Assembly: GCA_003138515.1 (NCBI GenBank) | Contig: PLGG01000074.1 | Coordinates: 1 to 64,000, forward strand | From: Acidobacteriaceae bacterium | Lineage (GTDB): Bacteria; Acidobacteriota; Terriglobia; Terriglobales; Acidobacteriaceae | Reading direction: 5' to 3' | Length of the DNA stretch: 64,000 bases | Part shown: positions 10,538-19,087 of the stretch, one piece after another | How the letters are laid out: every line of letters begins with the position of its first letter | Numbering within the stretch: the first letter of the stretch is position 1 | Notes under the pieces: model-generated | Database searches by the model: none | Told to the model about the DNA's origin: nothing | The model's input: only the letters and a program-made list of their open reading frames with translations | Program-made: the position numbers and the translations under genes

Positions 10538-11627
10538 GAAAGAGCATGGTTTCCGCGGTGACTCCCGGCCCGAAGGACATGGCGCAGCCGAGTTGGCCGG
10601 GGCGGGCGCGCTGCATCAGTTTCTGCAAGACGAACATGACGGAAGCAGAGGACATGTTGCCGAAGTTGAGGAGAATGTTGCGCGAGTCGGCGAGAGCTTC
10701 GGCCGGGAGAGCAAGCCCTTGCTCGGCGGCGTCGAGGATGGTTCGGCCGCCGGGATGAACCGCCCAGAGATCGATCGTGGAGAAATCGTGCCCTCGGGTG
10801 ATTCGGGTGCCCGCTTCAGCAAGCCCATTGCGTAACTGGACGGGGACCTGCCCGGACAGATGCATGTCGAATCCCTGTTCGCCGATGCGCCAGGTGATGA
10901 GGTGATCGGTGCCGGCGAGGTTGACGGCGAGAAAGCTGTCGAGGGCGAAGCCGATGGGCTGCGCGGTGACGAGATAGGCGGCGCAGCCATCGGCGAAGAC
11001 TGTGAAGGCAAGCAATTGCTCGAGGTCCTGTGTTTCCTGCATGTGCAGGGAGCAGAGCTCAAGCGAAAGGAGCAGGACTTTGGAGTCTGGCTCGGAGCGA
11101 ACGATGTGACGTGCGGCCTTGAGCGCGTTGATGGCGGCATAGCAGCCCATGAAACCGATGAAGGTGCGCTCGACCGAGGGGTTGAGGTGGAGAAGCTCGA
11201 CGACTTCGTAGTCGAGACCCGGCGCGTAGAGACCAGTGCAGCAGGTGACGATGACGTGCGTAATTCCCTGGCGTTCGGCGTCGGTAAGCGCGAGCTTCAA
11301 GAGGGCGCAACGCGCGAGTTGAGGAGCGAACTGTCGAAAGGCCTCCATGCGACGCCCCGTGGAGGGGAAGTTGCCGCGCGCGAAGAGCGCGTCTGCGTCC
11401 TGAAGGGCGCCGTCGTCGGTAACGATGGGCTTGAGGAAGGAATAACGGTGGTCGATGGCCGCGAGACGAACCATGCGGCGATAGAGACTGCGGCGCGTAC
11501 CTTCGGGCAGGAGGCTCTCAGCAAAGGGGATGAAGGCGCTGTGCATGTCATGCGGCGGGACAGCCGTGGCGATGCGGTTGATATGGGCAGTCGTCAAGGC
11601 GTCACTCCGAGAGTCATAGGCTTTCAT
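10527..11627 (-). CDS. Type III polyketide synthase (chalcone synthase-like)
   Basis: 366-residue homodimeric ketosynthase that condenses a starter acyl-CoA or acyl-ACP with malonyl units. The full catalytic triad is visible: Cys162 (GFMGCYAA), His291 (WAVHPGGRTIL) and Asn324 (NFGNMSSAS). CCTGLYAPGLD and the C-terminal GFGPG-like FGPGVTAE match the family. Bacterial homologues paired with methyltransferases make alkylresorcinols, alkylpyrones or similar phenolic lipids; the product here is inferred only to that level. It forms an operon with the methyltransferase and lies ~95 bp downstream of a LacI-type regulator in the same orientation. Confidence 0.9.
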   Translation of the reverse strand: MKAYDSRSDALTTAHINRIATAVPPHDMHSAFIPFAESLLPEGTRRSLYRRMVRLAAIDHRYSFLKPIVTDDGALQDADALFARGNFPSTGRRMEAFRQFAPQLARCALLKLALTDAERQGITHVIVTCCTGLYAPGLDYEVVELLHLNPSVERTFIGFMGCYAAINALKAARHIVRSEPDSKVLLLSLELCSLHMQETQDLEQLLAFTVFADGCAAYLVTAQPIGFALDSFLAVNLAGTDHLITWRIGEQGFDMHLSGQVPVQLRNGLAEAGTRITRGHDFSTIDLWAVHPGGRTILDAAEQGLALPAEALADSRNILLNFGNMSSASVMFVLQKLMQRARPGQLGCAMSFGPGVTAETMLFHAI

Positions 11628-11722
11628 TCCCTTCTGACAGCATATCGCTCCAAATGCCGTAGGGTTGCAATCGCGGTGTCATCGAATTGCAATCGTTGGA
11701 CGTTTTGAATGTGGATTTGGGT

Positions 11723-12778
11723 TCACGCCGCGAAAGATGGAGGGGCGGCCGTGGAGCCGCGAACGACGAGACTGGTCGAGACCAGGAACTCGCGCTGCAA
11801 TCGGGTACTGTCGAGGCCTTCAATTTGGGCGTGGAGAGCATTGAAGGCGGCGCGGGCAAGATCGATGCGCGAGAGGCGGATGGTGGTGAGCGGAGGCAGC
11901 GTGTACTCCGCGAAAGCGATGTCGTCGAGGCCGATGACCGAGAGATCCTGCGGCACATGGAGGCCTTTCATATAGGCGGCGCGCAGAACGCCGATGGCGG
12001 TCATGTCGTTAGAGCAGACGATGGCGGTGGGGCGATTGGCAAGGTTGTTCAACTGCTCGAAGCCGGCGACGCCTCCCTTGAGTGTGTGGTCGCATTCGAT
12101 GACCCACTTCTTTTGCAGTTGCAGACCAGCGGCCTGAATGGCAGCGCGGAAGTCGTTCTCGCGCGTGATGGCGGAATGCAGGCTGTGCGGGCCGGAGAGA
12201 AAGGCGATGGAGCGGTGGCCGAGCCAGGCCAGATGGCGAACGGCCTGATGAATGCCGGTGGAGTAGTCAAGGAGAATGGTGCTCGCCTTGGGATCATCGA
12301 GTTTGAACTCGGCAAGGACAATGGGCACGCCGCGGTGCGTGAGCTGATCGAGCACAGGTTCTTCTTCACCAAAGGTCATGACGGCGACACCGTCGACCTT
12401 GCGCTCCAACATGCGGCGGGCACATGAAGCCAGAACAGCGGGGTCACTGTTGGTGGAGCTGACGAGAATCTCGTAACCGCGGGCGACGGCAATCTCTTCA
12501 AAGCTCTGGATCAGTTCAGGAAAGAAGGGATTGGTGATGTTCTCGACGATGATACCGAGGAGGCGGCTGCGGCCGGAGACGAGGGTGCGGGCGTGGGTAT
12601 TCGGCAGGTAGTTCAGTTGCTTGATCGCCTGCCAGACACGTTTGCTCAGGCGTTCGCTCACCAGGGAAGAGCCGTTCATGGTTCTGGAGACTGTGGCGAT
12701 GGAGACTTTGGCTACGGCTGCAACAGCGCGAATGTCGGGGAGTTTAGCCGCGGTCCTGCGTTTGGGTTTTCGAGGCAC
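11723..12778 (-). CDS. LacI family transcriptional regulator
   Basis: 351-residue LacI/PurR-type regulator. The N-terminal helix-turn-helix and hinge are typical (DIRAVAAVAKVSIATVSRTMN, then LNYLPNTHARTL), followed by a periplasmic-binding-protein-like effector domain (GIIVENITNPFFPELIQS, VDGVAVMTFGEEE, AIVCSNDMTAIGVL, GLDDIAFAEYTLPPLTTI). The GTG start at 12778 keeps the basic leader MPRKPKRRT. It lies between the glycerate 2-kinase gene upstream and the PKS downstream, all in one direction. Control of glycerate/sugar-acid metabolism is the likelier job, since LacI members usually sense sugars, but a role at the PKS promoter cannot be excluded. Confidence 0.9.
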   Translation of the reverse strand: MPRKPKRRTAAKLPDIRAVAAVAKVSIATVSRTMNGSSLVSERLSKRVWQAIKQLNYLPNTHARTLVSGRSRLLGIIVENITNPFFPELIQSFEEIAVARGYEILVSSTNSDPAVLASCARRMLERKVDGVAVMTFGEEEPVLDQLTHRGVPIVLAEFKLDDPKASTILLDYSTGIHQAVRHLAWLGHRSIAFLSGPHSLHSAITRENDFRAAIQAAGLQLQKKWVIECDHTLKGGVAGFEQLNNLANRPTAIVCSNDMTAIGVLRAAYMKGLHVPQDLSVIGLDDIAFAEYTLPPLTTIRLSRIDLARAAFNALHAQIEGLDSTRLQREFLVSTSLVVRGSTAAPPSFAA

Positions 12779-12867
12779 GAACTAATCCTAATGCAGCAAG
12801 ACTGAGAGCAAAAAGGAAAATAATTCGATTTTCCACCGGGGATTCCGAGCGCGGGAAGGGAACGGAG

Positions 12868-14322
12868 TCAGGCGCTTTCAGAGATGAGCAGGCGCAGGTC
12901 GCGGAGGTTTTGGCCGGTGGGTCCGGTGGCGACTGAGTCGCCGATGGCGGTGAAGAGCGGACAGGCATTGAATTCGGCAAGGGACTGCTCGGGATCGAAG
13001 CCAAAGGCGCGAGCACGAGCGACCGTGGAGGGATCGGCGATGGCGCCTGCCGCTCGCGTGTTCCCATCGATGCCATCGGAGCCGGCACTCAAGACGGCGA
13101 TGTGCTCGCCAGGATGGTTGGCGAGCTCGAGGGCGCAGGTGAGGGCGAATTGCTGATTGCGGCCGCCCGCGCCCGGCGTGCGCGTGAGGGTGACAGTGAC
13201 CTCGCCGACAGAGATGAGGCAAAAGCGTTTGTGCTGGACGCGGAATGTGTGGAAGCGCTCCAGCAGATAACGGGCCGCATCGGCATAGTCCCAGTCGTCG
13301 CAGCTGTTGTCGACCACGACGTGATAGCCGTGTTGCCGAGCCAGTGCGCGCGCGTTCTCGACCAGGTCGTGGCTGGAGAGAAGAATTTCGAAGACGGAAT
13401 CGCGAAATGCTGCATCCTCGCCGCTCATGCTGGCGGCCGAGGTGATGCGGCGGGGCCGAATGGGGTCGGTCCACGGGAGCTTGGGGAGGAACGACGTGCG
13501 CCGACTCTTGTTCCCGGGTGACTCGGGCAAGTCTTCGCGCTCAAAGAAGGCGCGAATGGAGGGCGGCAGCCTGGGGGCGAGGTCGTACTTGGCTAGCAGC
13601 TCGCGCACTTCTGCGACGGTCGAGTGGTCTGGGGTGGTGGGACCGGAGGAAAGCGCATCGAGCGAACGCAGCGGAACATCGGGGAGAAGCAGGCTGACCT
13701 TGACAGCCTCTGGTGCGGCCATGGCGAGACGGCCACCCTTGACCGCGGAAAAATGCTTGCGGAGGGTGTTGATCTCGTTGATGGGAGCTCCCGAGGCAAG
13801 CAGCAACTGGTGAAAGGCGACGGTTTCTTCGAGGGTGATATGGGGATCGAGGGGCAGATCGAAGATGGCAGAGCCGCCACCGGAAATGAGGAAGAAGACA
13901 AGCGTGTCTTTTCGAGCTTTGTGCAGCAGGGTGAGAGCGGCGCGCGCAGCAGCAAAGGAGTCTTCATTGGGGAGAGGATGGCCACCTTCGAAGTAGCGGA
14001 AGCGCCAGTTGCGAGCGGTGGGCATCTGGTTGGTGCAGCAGATGCCGCGCAGGCCTTTGCGTCGCTTCATGCGCTCAAGCAGAACCTGGAGCATGGGGCC
14101 GGCAGCCTTGCCGATTGCGATGACGTTGATGCGCTTGTAGGCAGCGAGATTGATGGCGGCAGGACCGCTGCCGTCGGGCATGAGGCGGTTGAGTGTGTGC
14201 CCGTCGAAGCGCAGCCGGCGATCGAAGGCGGAAGCGATGTTGCAGGCCTTGATAGCGCCGGTAAAGATTCCGGTAGCCGTCGCGTGAATGGACTCAAGAG
14301 CAGCGTCGCTGACGTTAGTCAT
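12868..14322 (-). CDS. Glycerate 2-kinase (DUF4147/MOFRL family)
   Basis: 484-residue class II glycerate kinase, phosphorylating D-glycerate to 2-phosphoglycerate. The N-terminal DUF4147 half shows VIAIGKAAGPM, GGHPLPNEDS, FFLISGGGSA (phosphate-binding) and INTLRKHFSAVKGGRLA; the C-terminal MOFRL half shows GEVTVTLTRTPGAGGRNQQ and AVLSAGSDGIDGNT. It is somewhat longer than typical members (~420-450) because of an insertion around residues 265-300 (RTSFLPKLPW region). Start ATG 14322. It is divergent from the M20 peptidase gene and followed 89 bp later by the LacI regulator, which may control it. Confidence 0.9.
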   Translation of the reverse strand: MTNVSDAALESIHATATGIFTGAIKACNIASAFDRRLRFDGHTLNRLMPDGSGPAAINLAAYKRINVIAIGKAAGPMLQVLLERMKRRKGLRGICCTNQMPTARNWRFRYFEGGHPLPNEDSFAAARAALTLLHKARKDTLVFFLISGGGSAIFDLPLDPHITLEETVAFHQLLLASGAPINEINTLRKHFSAVKGGRLAMAAPEAVKVSLLLPDVPLRSLDALSSGPTTPDHSTVAEVRELLAKYDLAPRLPPSIRAFFEREDLPESPGNKSRRTSFLPKLPWTDPIRPRRITSAASMSGEDAAFRDSVFEILLSSHDLVENARALARQHGYHVVVDNSCDDWDYADAARYLLERFHTFRVQHKRFCLISVGEVTVTLTRTPGAGGRNQQFALTCALELANHPGEHIAVLSAGSDGIDGNTRAAGAIADPSTVARARAFGFDPEQSLAEFNACPLFTAIGDSVATGPTGQNLRDLRLLISESA

Positions 14323-14531
14323 GGCAGCAACTCCTTCGGCCCAAGCGCCACGCCGGCGAGATGTGTCTCAAAAGGAGTAAATATGAGGGCAGAAATCATT
14401 TCACCTTTGATTCTACGCTTTGGCGAGGGGCGCGCCGAGGGGCGGCAGAGGGCCGCCGGACGGGTGCTTGCGTGGGGCCGCGCTGGCTACTGGCAAGGGG
14501 GGGCTGGCCGCTACGGTATTCTGGCAGCATC

Positions 14532-15575
14532 ATGAACGAGCCTTCGAAATTGCTTCCTTTTGACCCGATTGGGCTGACGCGCCAGTTATGCGAGATCGAA
14601 TCGACGACCTACCACGAGGGCGCGGTGGGCGATTTTCTGGCGGAGTTTCTTGAGGGGCGCGGGTGGGAAGTTGAGAAGACGGCTGTGCCACAGCCGGCGG
14701 AGAGCGCGACGGCCGGGCCGCGCTGGAATGTGTATGGCGGACCGGCAGGGAACACGCCGGATCTGGTTTTTTCGACGCACATGGACACCGTGCCGCCATA
14801 TATCCCGTTCAGCGAGGATGCGGAGTGGATGTATGGGCGCGGGGTGTCGGACGCGAAGGGAATACTTGCGGCGCAGGTTGCGGCGGCGGAAGCGCTGCGC
14901 GCGGCGGGCTTTCGGATTGGTTTGTTGTTTGTATCAGGCGAAGAGCGCGACTCGGCCGGGGCGAAGGCGGCGAACCTGAAGCCGAAGGGAAGCCGCTATC
15001 TGATCAATGGCGAGCCGACGGATAATCGCGTGGCTCTCGCGTCAAAAGGGGCGCTGCGGGTGGTGTTTCGCGCGACGGGCAAGATGGCGCACTCGGCGTA
15101 TCCCGAGTTGGGCGAGAGCGCGGTGCACAAGCTGGTGCAGGTGTTGGGAAAGCTGCTGGAGCTGAAACTTCCGGCGACGGAGGATGTGGGGCCGAGCACG
15201 CTGAACATCGGGCAGATTCATGGCGGACACGCACCGAATGTGATTGCGGATAAGGCCGAGGCGCAGGTGCTGGTGCGGCTAGTTGGCGACTCTGCGCCGG
15301 TGAAGGCCGCGATGCTTGAGGCCGCAAAGGGGCTGGCGGAGGTGGACTTCACGCTGGAGATTCCATTTGCGAGGCTGCGCGCGCCGGAGGGATTGCCGAC
15401 GATGGTGGCGAAGTTCACGACGGACATTCCACAACTGAGCAATTGGGGCGAGCCGGTGCTGCTGGGGCCGGGCAGCATTCACGTGGCGCACACGCCTTTC
15501 GAGAAGCTGGCGAAGAGGGAATTACTGGAGGCTGTGGAGCTTTATGTCAAGGTGGCCAAGCAACTGCTTTCGTAG
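14532..15575 (+). CDS. M20 family metallopeptidase / deacylase (ArgE/DapE-like)
   Basis: 347-residue zinc-dependent amidohydrolase of the M20 family. Metal and catalytic residues: FSTHMDTVPP (His and Asp), GRGVSDAKG (bridging Asp), SGEERDSAG (catalytic Glu pair), INGEPTDN, and C-terminal His in GPGSIHVAHTPFE. The dimerisation domain (HSAYPELGESAV) is present. ATG 14532 is chosen because the upstream extension is unconserved. Family members hydrolyse N-acyl amino acids or short peptides; the substrate (N-acetylornithine, succinyl-diaminopimelate, other) is not resolved. Single gene between divergent and convergent neighbours. Confidence 0.87.
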   Translation: MNEPSKLLPFDPIGLTRQLCEIESTTYHEGAVGDFLAEFLEGRGWEVEKTAVPQPAESATAGPRWNVYGGPAGNTPDLVFSTHMDTVPPYIPFSEDAEWMYGRGVSDAKGILAAQVAAAEALRAAGFRIGLLFVSGEERDSAGAKAANLKPKGSRYLINGEPTDNRVALASKGALRVVFRATGKMAHSAYPELGESAVHKLVQVLGKLLELKLPATEDVGPSTLNIGQIHGGHAPNVIADKAEAQVLVRLVGDSAPVKAAMLEAAKGLAEVDFTLEIPFARLRAPEGLPTMVAKFTTDIPQLSNWGEPVLLGPGSIHVAHTPFEKLAKRELLEAVELYVKVAKQLLS

Positions 15576-15641
15576 CAGAGTTTCGCCGATCGCCGGGCAC
15601 AATTACGGAGCAGGCCGAGGGCTGGCGGGCTGAAGCGCGGT

Positions 15642-16085
15642 TTACGGAGTGGCAGGCGGCTGCTTTGTGAACTCGAAGGTGCAGGTGCGGCCTACGATGC
15701 CGAGACCCTGGCCTTTGGTTCCCGTCCCCGTGGTCTCTTGAAACTGAGCTTTGACATCCCATGTATAGTTCGCGCCTTCGCGTACGAAGACGCCGCGAGC
15801 ATACTCTTTCGAGCCGACGATGCCATTGGCGGTGAGCTTGGCGCTGCCGTCGCTGGCGATGGGGCCGTCGATGGCGAAGTAGCCAGGCTGGCCCGCCGTG
15901 CCCCGTTCTCCATGGAGGCTGCCGTTCTGGATGACGCTGACAAACTGCCAGGTATAGCCTTCAGTGTTTCCTTTGGGCGGGCAAGTGAGCTTAGTGAGCC
16001 ATGCTCCGTCGAAGCGCTCGCTGCCAAATGAGATTGCCGGTAAGAAGATGAGTGCGATGACTACCAGGAGCCGGATCGTGCGCAT
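15642..16085 (-). CDS. Small secreted protein of unknown function
   Basis: 147-residue exported protein. A signal peptide (MRTIRLLVVIALIFLPAISF) precedes a compact domain beginning FDGAWLTKLTCPP. It has alternating beta-like segments (TWQFVSVIQNGSL, PGYFAIDGPIASDGSAKLTANG, YTWDVKAQF) and two cysteines, one near the start and one near the end (GRTCTFEF), that could form a disulfide. I recognise a loosely conserved pattern of small periplasmic proteins with an FDGxW start, but no named family. Convergent with the M20 gene. Confidence 0.7.
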   Translation of the reverse strand: MRTIRLLVVIALIFLPAISFGSERFDGAWLTKLTCPPKGNTEGYTWQFVSVIQNGSLHGERGTAGQPGYFAIDGPIASDGSAKLTANGIVGSKEYARGVFVREGANYTWDVKAQFQETTGTGTKGQGLGIVGRTCTFEFTKQPPATP

Positions 16086-16252
16086 GACCTTTCCCCCCTA
16101 CGGCTGGAAAGTCTAGCACTCGCGGCGGAGGACCGTCGGTGACGAGCGGGAAAATGCTCGTTCGACCAGGCTCGTGATTGAGAGTTGCCGTGGCGGAAGA
16201 CCTTCGCATTCGAATCATGCGGAGTGCTTTTTTGCGCCGTACGGCATCGCTG

Positions 16253-17506
16253 TCAGGGGCGGGCATTCGCCGTTGCGGGAGGGGGAGTGCGGAGGGCGAA
16301 GTCAGCGTCCGCGGAACTGCGGTTCATGACAGGATGCTGATGCATGCCCTGCGACGAGACGCTTTTCGAGACCTGCTGCGCGACCGAATCATAGACCTGG
16401 CTCAATGGCGTCTGGCCCTTGCCCGTCTTGAGAGCCTGGAGCAGGAAATAGGTGAAGTAGCCGTGGTGGAGCTGGCTGCTTTCAAGCGACTCTTCGTTGA
16501 CTTCGCTGGCGGCCATGACGATGCGGCCCGTTCCGTCCGACATGTGCGTAAGCATGGCGCCCGAGGGAGCGGTGTTGGCAAGCGGGGCGGAGGGTTGCGA
16601 TCCGTTGTCGCCGGCCGCGCCACCGCTGTAGCAGGTGTCGAGAAAGACGGCGGTGCGGAGGGCCTTCATGCGCGTGGAGACGGCGTCGGCCAACTCGACC
16701 ATGGGATACGCCGTGGCGTAGAGGGCATCCTCGTCGAGTTTTCCGCCGGAGTAGACTTCGGTGTCGTAGGTGATGAGGTAGTTTGCGCCGCCTGCCGTGT
16801 CTGTAGTGCGCGGCGTGCCATGCGTGGCGACGTAAATCACGACGAGATCGTTAGGCTCGGCGTGGCGCGCAATCCAGTTGAGCTGTTCCTTGATGTTCTT
16901 TGTAGTGGCCTGATCATCGGTGAGGACGTGGACGTTGTCCACGGGAAAACCGCCGATAGAGGGGTCTTTGAGCGCAGTGGCGAAGGCGGTGGCATCGGTG
17001 CCAGTGTAGTTGAGCTGAGGAATGGTCGTGTCAGTAAAGTGACCGATACCGATGACGAGCGCCCACTTCTGTTGCACTGGACCGGGCTTGACCGGCGGGG
17101 CGGCAGGTACGGGAGTCTCAGTGCCCTCAGCCTCGATGCCGCGCGAGGCCGGAGTTGAAAGGCTCAGTGGATTCAGATCCTGATCGAGCGCCTCAGAGCC
17201 GTTGAAGCGCGCCTTGTCCATAGCGTAGTTGGCGAGAGCGGCGTGGCCAAGGCGCTTTTCGACGAGACTGCGGTAGTACCACGCATCGCCCAGTTCGGGG
17301 CATTCAGCGAGGGCGGATTTGAGCAACTGCAGCGCGTTTTCAAACGCGTCATTTCCGCTTTGCGGTGTGATTTGCTCGAGCGCCTGAACGATGAGGTCCT
17401 GGCCTGCGCCGCAGCGAATTCCCTGAGCGCGCGCGCAGGGAGATGCGACGAGCGTTGCGGCCAGCAACGGCAGAACGGCGAGTCCGAATCGATTGCGAGA
17501 GTTCAT
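16253..17506 (-). CDS. Secreted caspase family (C14) peptidase with helical N-terminal domain
   Basis: 417-residue caspase-like cysteine peptidase. A signal peptide (1 to ~28, ending ASPCARAQ) is followed by a TPR-like helical segment (~35-105) and a Pro-rich linker. The C14 domain starts at WALVIGIGHF (148-157) with catalytic His229 in VVIYVATHGTPR and Cys292 in VFLDTCYSGGA; both are intact. Bacterial caspase-like proteins of this type cleave after Arg/Lys or Asp; specificity is not predicted here. Its ATG overlaps the TGA of the upstream gene (ATGA at 17503-17506), so the two are translationally coupled. Export means the target would be periplasmic or extracellular. Confidence 0.88.
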   Translation of the reverse strand: MNSRNRFGLAVLPLLAATLVASPCARAQGIRCGAGQDLIVQALEQITPQSGNDAFENALQLLKSALAECPELGDAWYYRSLVEKRLGHAALANYAMDKARFNGSEALDQDLNPLSLSTPASRGIEAEGTETPVPAAPPVKPGPVQQKWALVIGIGHFTDTTIPQLNYTGTDATAFATALKDPSIGGFPVDNVHVLTDDQATTKNIKEQLNWIARHAEPNDLVVIYVATHGTPRTTDTAGGANYLITYDTEVYSGGKLDEDALYATAYPMVELADAVSTRMKALRTAVFLDTCYSGGAAGDNGSQPSAPLANTAPSGAMLTHMSDGTGRIVMAASEVNEESLESSQLHHGYFTYFLLQALKTGKGQTPLSQVYDSVAQQVSKSVSSQGMHQHPVMNRSSADADFALRTPPPATANARP

Positions 17507-18987
17507 TTTTCGGCTACGTGCCCTGTGGATGACCCCGGCTTCTTTGCGGACCGAGCTTTCATTGCGTCCAGGACATGGGCGCTTACACCGCTACTGACGA
17601 GAGTTTGCTGACCGGCAGGGCTGAGGTCGAAATCGATGGCATTCGCACCGTTAATCGCCTGGATGATGGTTCCCTCTTCCATGCCCGATTTCACCATGGT
17701 GATGATCTGAGTGTTGTTCAGCCCCTTGTGCACAACAGCGTGCGGCTTCTTTGCGGCCTGTACCTTCATCTCGGCGAGGAGATGCACGCTGACACCCCCC
17801 GTGGTGAGGGCTTTCTGACCGGCCGGCGTGAGATCGAAGTTGACCGCGCTGGCCCCGCGAATGGCCTGAATGACGGTGGCGTCGTCCATGCCGGACTTGA
17901 CCATGGCGATCACCTGATCGTTGGTCAAGCCCTGGGCCTTGGAATTCGCGGCGTCGACAGACTGGTTCCTGGCTTTGTCCGCGTCACGCTGTTTTTGCAA
18001 ATCGAGTTCTTTGTAGTGCGCGATCGCGGTCTCGATGCGCTTCTGCGGCTCGACGAAATACTTCTCGGTGGGCTTGGAATCAATTGCCTTGCCGTAGTTG
18101 ATGGCGGCCTGGTCGAGGTACTTCATGGCTATCTTCTCATCGTCGGCCTCATAGGCAAGCGCCTCGTAGGCCACGCCAATGTCGTAGAGCCGGTAGGCGT
18201 CTTCGTCCGGTTTAGGAAACGCTGGGGCGGTCTCAAAGGTTTCGAGGGCGCGCTCCCAAAGCCCTGTCAGGGCGTCCTTATCGCCTTCCTCAAGCGGGCC
18301 GTCCTTGCGCGCAAGCAGCACGTCGATGGCTTCATCGGAGTTGACGATATGCTCGGCAATCTGCTGCACGGCGTCGATAATGAGCTTCGAGCGCACCTCG
18401 GAAGTGCCGAGGGCAGTGTTGTCCGCGGTTTTCTTGCCTTTTAGCTTGTTCCAGGTGCCGCTCAGCGACCCCTTGACGCCGTTAGAGGTCGAGATCCCCG
18501 AGCTATCGAATTGCTCGTCGTACTTTGCGCTGACGTTATCGGAAGCCAGGATCCTGCCATCGGCCGTTTTCGCCTGAAACGAAACGATCAGGTCGCCGGA
18601 AACGCGCTGAAATGTCTGGGTTGTCGGAGCTCCCCTGACAAGGGCCACCGCTGGCGCCGTGGTGTCAGTCTCATGCGGAGGTTCGTACTGGGTTATGCGG
18701 CAGGCGATGGCGGTGTTGGGATTGTCATCCTCACGCAGATCGGGATCGTCTTTGAGCAACTCGGTTTCGAGCACCGCCTGAAAGTCGTATGGCAGGGCGC
18801 CGTCTTCGCTGTCCGCGGTCACCGTAACCTTGATCGAATTACCCGGCAGACGCACTACTGCGGGCAATTTGCGGTGAAGCGTGACTTTTTCCTTATTGGC
18901 GCCAAAACCTTGCGCGCCGGCGGGAGCAGTCACAAGCGCTGCGACACTCAAAGTTGCCAATACGACGAATTTTACCGAACGGCTCAT
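17503..18987 (-). CDS. Exported protein with duplicated C-terminal module, coupled to caspase gene
   Basis: 494-residue exported protein. Start ATG 18987 (MSRSVKF) is chosen because GGGGGATGAG precedes it; the longer frame to 19068 lacks conserved sequence. Signal peptide ends near TAPAGAQG. The middle has beta-rich (LPAVVRLPGNSIKVTV) and helical TPR-like parts (LYDIGVAYEALAYEA, YLDQAAINYGKAID). Residues ~353-415 and ~422-480 are two copies of one module: QVIAMVKSGMDDATVIQAI / QIITMVKSGMEEGTIIQAI, each followed by FDLTPAGQKAL / FDLSPAGQQTL and a GVS-x-H-L helix. Similar modules occur singly in many bacterial exported proteins, without known function. Stop overlaps the caspase start, suggesting the two act together. 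Confidence 0.78.
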   Translation of the reverse strand: MSRSVKFVVLATLSVAALVTAPAGAQGFGANKEKVTLHRKLPAVVRLPGNSIKVTVTADSEDGALPYDFQAVLETELLKDDPDLREDDNPNTAIACRITQYEPPHETDTTAPAVALVRGAPTTQTFQRVSGDLIVSFQAKTADGRILASDNVSAKYDEQFDSSGISTSNGVKGSLSGTWNKLKGKKTADNTALGTSEVRSKLIIDAVQQIAEHIVNSDEAIDVLLARKDGPLEEGDKDALTGLWERALETFETAPAFPKPDEDAYRLYDIGVAYEALAYEADDEKIAMKYLDQAAINYGKAIDSKPTEKYFVEPQKRIETAIAHYKELDLQKQRDADKARNQSVDAANSKAQGLTNDQVIAMVKSGMDDATVIQAIRGASAVNFDLTPAGQKALTTGGVSVHLLAEMKVQAAKKPHAVVHKGLNNTQIITMVKSGMEEGTIIQAINGANAIDFDLSPAGQQTLVSSGVSAHVLDAMKARSAKKPGSSTGHVAEK

Positions 18988-19087
18988 CTCATCCCCCATC
19001 GATTTACCGTTTGTTGACGCCGCCAGATGCCAGGGGCGGCGCCATTCACAACCAGCATACCCGCACACGCGGGCAACCGTCAGCTCT

